A DNA stretch of 35,321 nucleotides, from NCBI GenBank assembly GCA_019428855.1, contig JAHYJV010000011.1:1-35321 (forward strand), written 5' to 3'. Of this stretch, positions 34,277-35,321 are shown piece after piece. Within the stretch, counting starts at the first letter, position 1. Every line of letters starts with the position of its first letter. Both the position numbers and the translations under genes were made by a program. Under the pieces are notes generated by a model that searched no databases, was not told the DNA's origin, and was given only the letters and a program-made list of their open reading frames with translations. This stretch comes from Patescibacteria group bacterium. Its GTDB lineage: Bacteria; Patescibacteriota; Minisyncoccia; JAHIHE01; JAGLIN01.

Positions 34277-34604
34277 GAAATAAAAAAACTTCTCGTCTTT
34301 GAATACATAAAAACATTATGTATGCAAGGACGAGAAGTTTCCCGTGGTACCACCTTGATTGTTTGAGGTCATCACTAACAAAAAAATCTGCTAGATAGCG
34401 GACCTCAAACCACTTTACCGACTCTGACCCTTGCAAGAGCAAGACGACATCAGTTTATCCCATGATTACGGGGGAGACCGGATTTCCACTAGAGCAGAAA
34501 TCATCCTTTCGCAAGATATTTGCGAAGAAACTAGACCCAGCCCCGAACTATAAATTCGAGATCTAGCTTATGGATTTTATGATTATGCAAAGAACATTTA
34601 TTTC
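34277..34604 (-). promoter_or_regulatory. T-box leader (tRNA-sensing riboswitch)
   Basis: On the minus strand the antiterminator signature GGTGGTACCACGG (34354-34342) is followed by a T-box-style terminator. Upstream are a 10-bp perfect stem GTTTGAGGTC/GACCTCAAAC (34410-34401 with 34370-34361), a hairpin CTTGC-tctt-GCAAG (34443-34430) and TTCGCAA/TTGCGAA (34526-34508), giving about 325 nt as expected for T-boxes. The specifier could not be fixed with certainty. The best candidate is TGG (34488-34486) followed by AAA, on the 3' side of the helix closed by CTAG/CTAG, which would read tRNA-Trp and fits the nearby trpS. Confidence 0.85.
34282..34339 (-). terminator. T-box terminator hairpin
   Basis: AACTTCTCGTC (34339-34329, minus strand) pairs perfectly with GACGAGAAGTT (34297-34287), followed by seven T. 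The long loop holds its own small TACATA/TATGTA hairpin. Formation of the T-box antiterminator would use the same 5' arm. Confidence 0.85.
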
Positions 34605-34611
34605 TGAGATA

Positions 34612-34639
34612 AGAATAGCACATATATTTTTTATGTCAA
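34612..34639 (-). promoter_or_regulatory. Promoter of the T-box transcript
   Basis: On the minus strand a perfect TTGACA (34639-34634) and TATTCT (34617-34612) are spaced by 16 bp, setting the start of the leader near 34604. Confidence 0.65.
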
Positions 34640-34700
34640 ATTAAGAGAATATTTTTTGGATTTAGAAATGTTAAAAATTAGCTAGCCAAAGTTGTATTAG

Positions 34701-34753
34701 TTTTTGCTTCACTGCTAAGCTTGATCACCACACTTTTTAGCAGAGAGCAAAAA
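34701..34753. repeat. Extended inverted repeat
   Basis: TTTTTGCT (34701-34708) pairs with AGCAAAAA (34746-34753), and CTGCTAA (34712-34718) with TTAGCAG (34737-34743), around an 18-nt loop. It lies between the RNase J gene and the T-box promoter. No proper T-run is placed for a minus-strand terminator. Confidence 0.55.
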
Positions 34754-34791
34754 ATAAACGAGGTTCGAATTTCTTACTTATTTTTTTTAGA

Positions 34792-34895
34792 TGTCATCTT
34801 GAGCGACGTGAGGAGCAGAGGGATCCCTCTTGATTAGTTTAACATTTATACTAGATAAGAGCGATTTCTCCGCTCCACTACCTTACGGTCGGAAT
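34792..34895. repeat. MITE-like element, copy C
   Basis: Begins TGTCATCTTGAGCGACG and ends TACGGTCGGAAT. The two ends are imperfect inverted repeats: GGAGCAGAGGGATCCCTCTT on the left against GGAGCGGAGAAATCGCTCTT read on the opposite strand from the right. It shares a 15-base identity (34855-34869) with copy B. No coding potential. Confidence 0.65.
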
Positions 34896-34933
34896 ACAGC
34901 TAAAAATTAAAACAAATCTAAAACAATACAATT

Positions 34934-35321
34934 TTATACTTCAATTATCACTGGCAAAATCATTGGTCTTCTTTTGGTTTTGGTAAACAAGAATTGGCCG
35001 ATTTGATCTCTGATATTATCTTTTACATAAGACCAGTTGGCGCTATGTTCAGGGGCAGTTTTTTTGTTGATGATTTCCGAAATCTTTGTTTTAGTTTCTT
35101 GGATAAGTCCAGTTGATCCTTTCATATAGATAAATCCTTTGGAGATGATATCTGGTGAACCGACAATTGTTCCTGTTTTACTATCAACAATAACAATCAC
35201 CGTAAACATTCCGTCCTCACTCATTTGTTGGCGATCACGCAAAACAACATTGCCAACATCACCAACTCCAAGACCATCAACCATAACATAATTTGCGGGA
35301 ATTTTTTCTTTGGAGATGATA
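34934..35321 (-). CDS. rnj: Ribonuclease J, C-terminal part (5' end outside window)
   Basis: The frame runs off the right edge of the window, so only about the last 128 residues are seen. The segment VMVDGLGVGDVGNVVLRDRQ followed by MSEDGMFTVIVIVD is characteristic of the end of the RNase J beta-CASP region. GSPDIISKGFIYMKGS and a terminal dimerisation domain with RPMILPVIIEV follow. RNase J is a metallo-beta-lactamase-fold exo- and endoribonuclease in mRNA decay and rRNA processing. The catalytic metal motifs lie outside the window. The ATG at 35284 is internal; the family sequence continues upstream of it. Confidence 0.93.
   Translation of the reverse strand, partial: IISKEKIPANYVMVDGLGVGDVGNVVLRDRQQMSEDGMFTVIVIVDSKTGTIVGSPDIISKGFIYMKGSTGLIQETKTKISEIINKKTAPEHSANWSYVKDNIRDQIGQFLFTKTKRRPMILPVIIEV

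Noticed and set aside
34194-34442. 82-codon minus-strand frame over the T-box
   Set aside because: It runs through the antiterminator and terminator of the T-box and into the zinc-ribbon start in another frame; the RNA structure explains the conservation better.
34755-34775. Possible tRNA T-loop (GGTTCGAAT)
   Set aside because: The flanking bases do not form a T-stem and no acceptor, D or anticodon arm can be drawn, so it is not a tRNA.

Overview
This A+T-rich window looks like chromosome from a member of the Candidate Phyla Radiation (Patescibacteria), probably of the Parcubacteria type. That placement is inferred from style and gene order; no rRNA gene is present to confirm it. The signs are start codons that mostly sit in A/T-rich sequence without a Shine-Dalgarno site, a two-subunit rpoB-rpoC operon with no rplJ-rplL in front, an rpsF-ssb-rpsR operon with a very long charged tail on bS6, an archaeal-like GlmU, and short intergenic spaces.

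Layout. 1-275 (+): 3' end of an IS transposase. 324-5962 (+): a MacB/LolD-like ABC ATPase with an unusual duplicated C-terminal extension, its FtsX/MacB permease, a receiver-only response regulator, a membrane-anchored TPR protein, and a GT3-type glycogen synthase. 5959-13340 (+): consensus promoter, structured leader, rpoB, rpoC and a strong terminator. 13472-16983 (+): a separately transcribed 1080-residue membrane protein that joins a NusA-N-terminal-like domain, a polytopic membrane region, a VIT-like domain and a C-terminal anchor. 16988-21375 (+): ftsK, a RodZ-like gene and recA, ending in a bidirectional terminator. 21388-23009 (-): rpsR, ssb, rpsF and a possible autoregulatory leader. 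23010-24024: about 1 kb without a gene but rich in palindromes and MITE-like repeats. 24025-25368 (-): ychF and a 54-residue membrane peptide. 25443-31909 (+): an envelope-sugar operon of mscS, GlmU-like gene, two tandem HAD paralogues, phosphomannomutase, gtrA and a guanylyltransferase-cupin fusion. 31919-32426 (+): strong promoter, structured leader or small RNA, and an 88-residue winged-helix-like protein. 32526-34639 (-): trpS, a zinc-ribbon gene and a T-box leader. 34934-35321 (-): C-terminal part of RNase J.

How the genes work together. Most of the window is core information processing (RNA polymerase, RecA, FtsK, S6/SSB/S18, YchF, TrpRS, RNase J). The 26.6-31.9 kb operon makes activated sugars: phosphomannomutase gives hexose-1-phosphates, and the two nucleotidyltransferases activate them for glycan or glycoconjugate assembly. 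GtrA may act in lipid-linked sugar handling.

What stands out: the NusA-like/VIT membrane protein next to rpoBC; a canonical T-box beside trpS in a lineage where T-boxes are not usually described; two small genes that alone carry strong Shine-Dalgarno sites; tandem HAD paralogues of which one has lost its nucleophile; the duplicated domain on the ABC ATPase; and at least four dispersed copies of a terminal-inverted-repeat element confined to intergenic DNA. Promoter, leader and repeat calls were made by eye from sequence alone.
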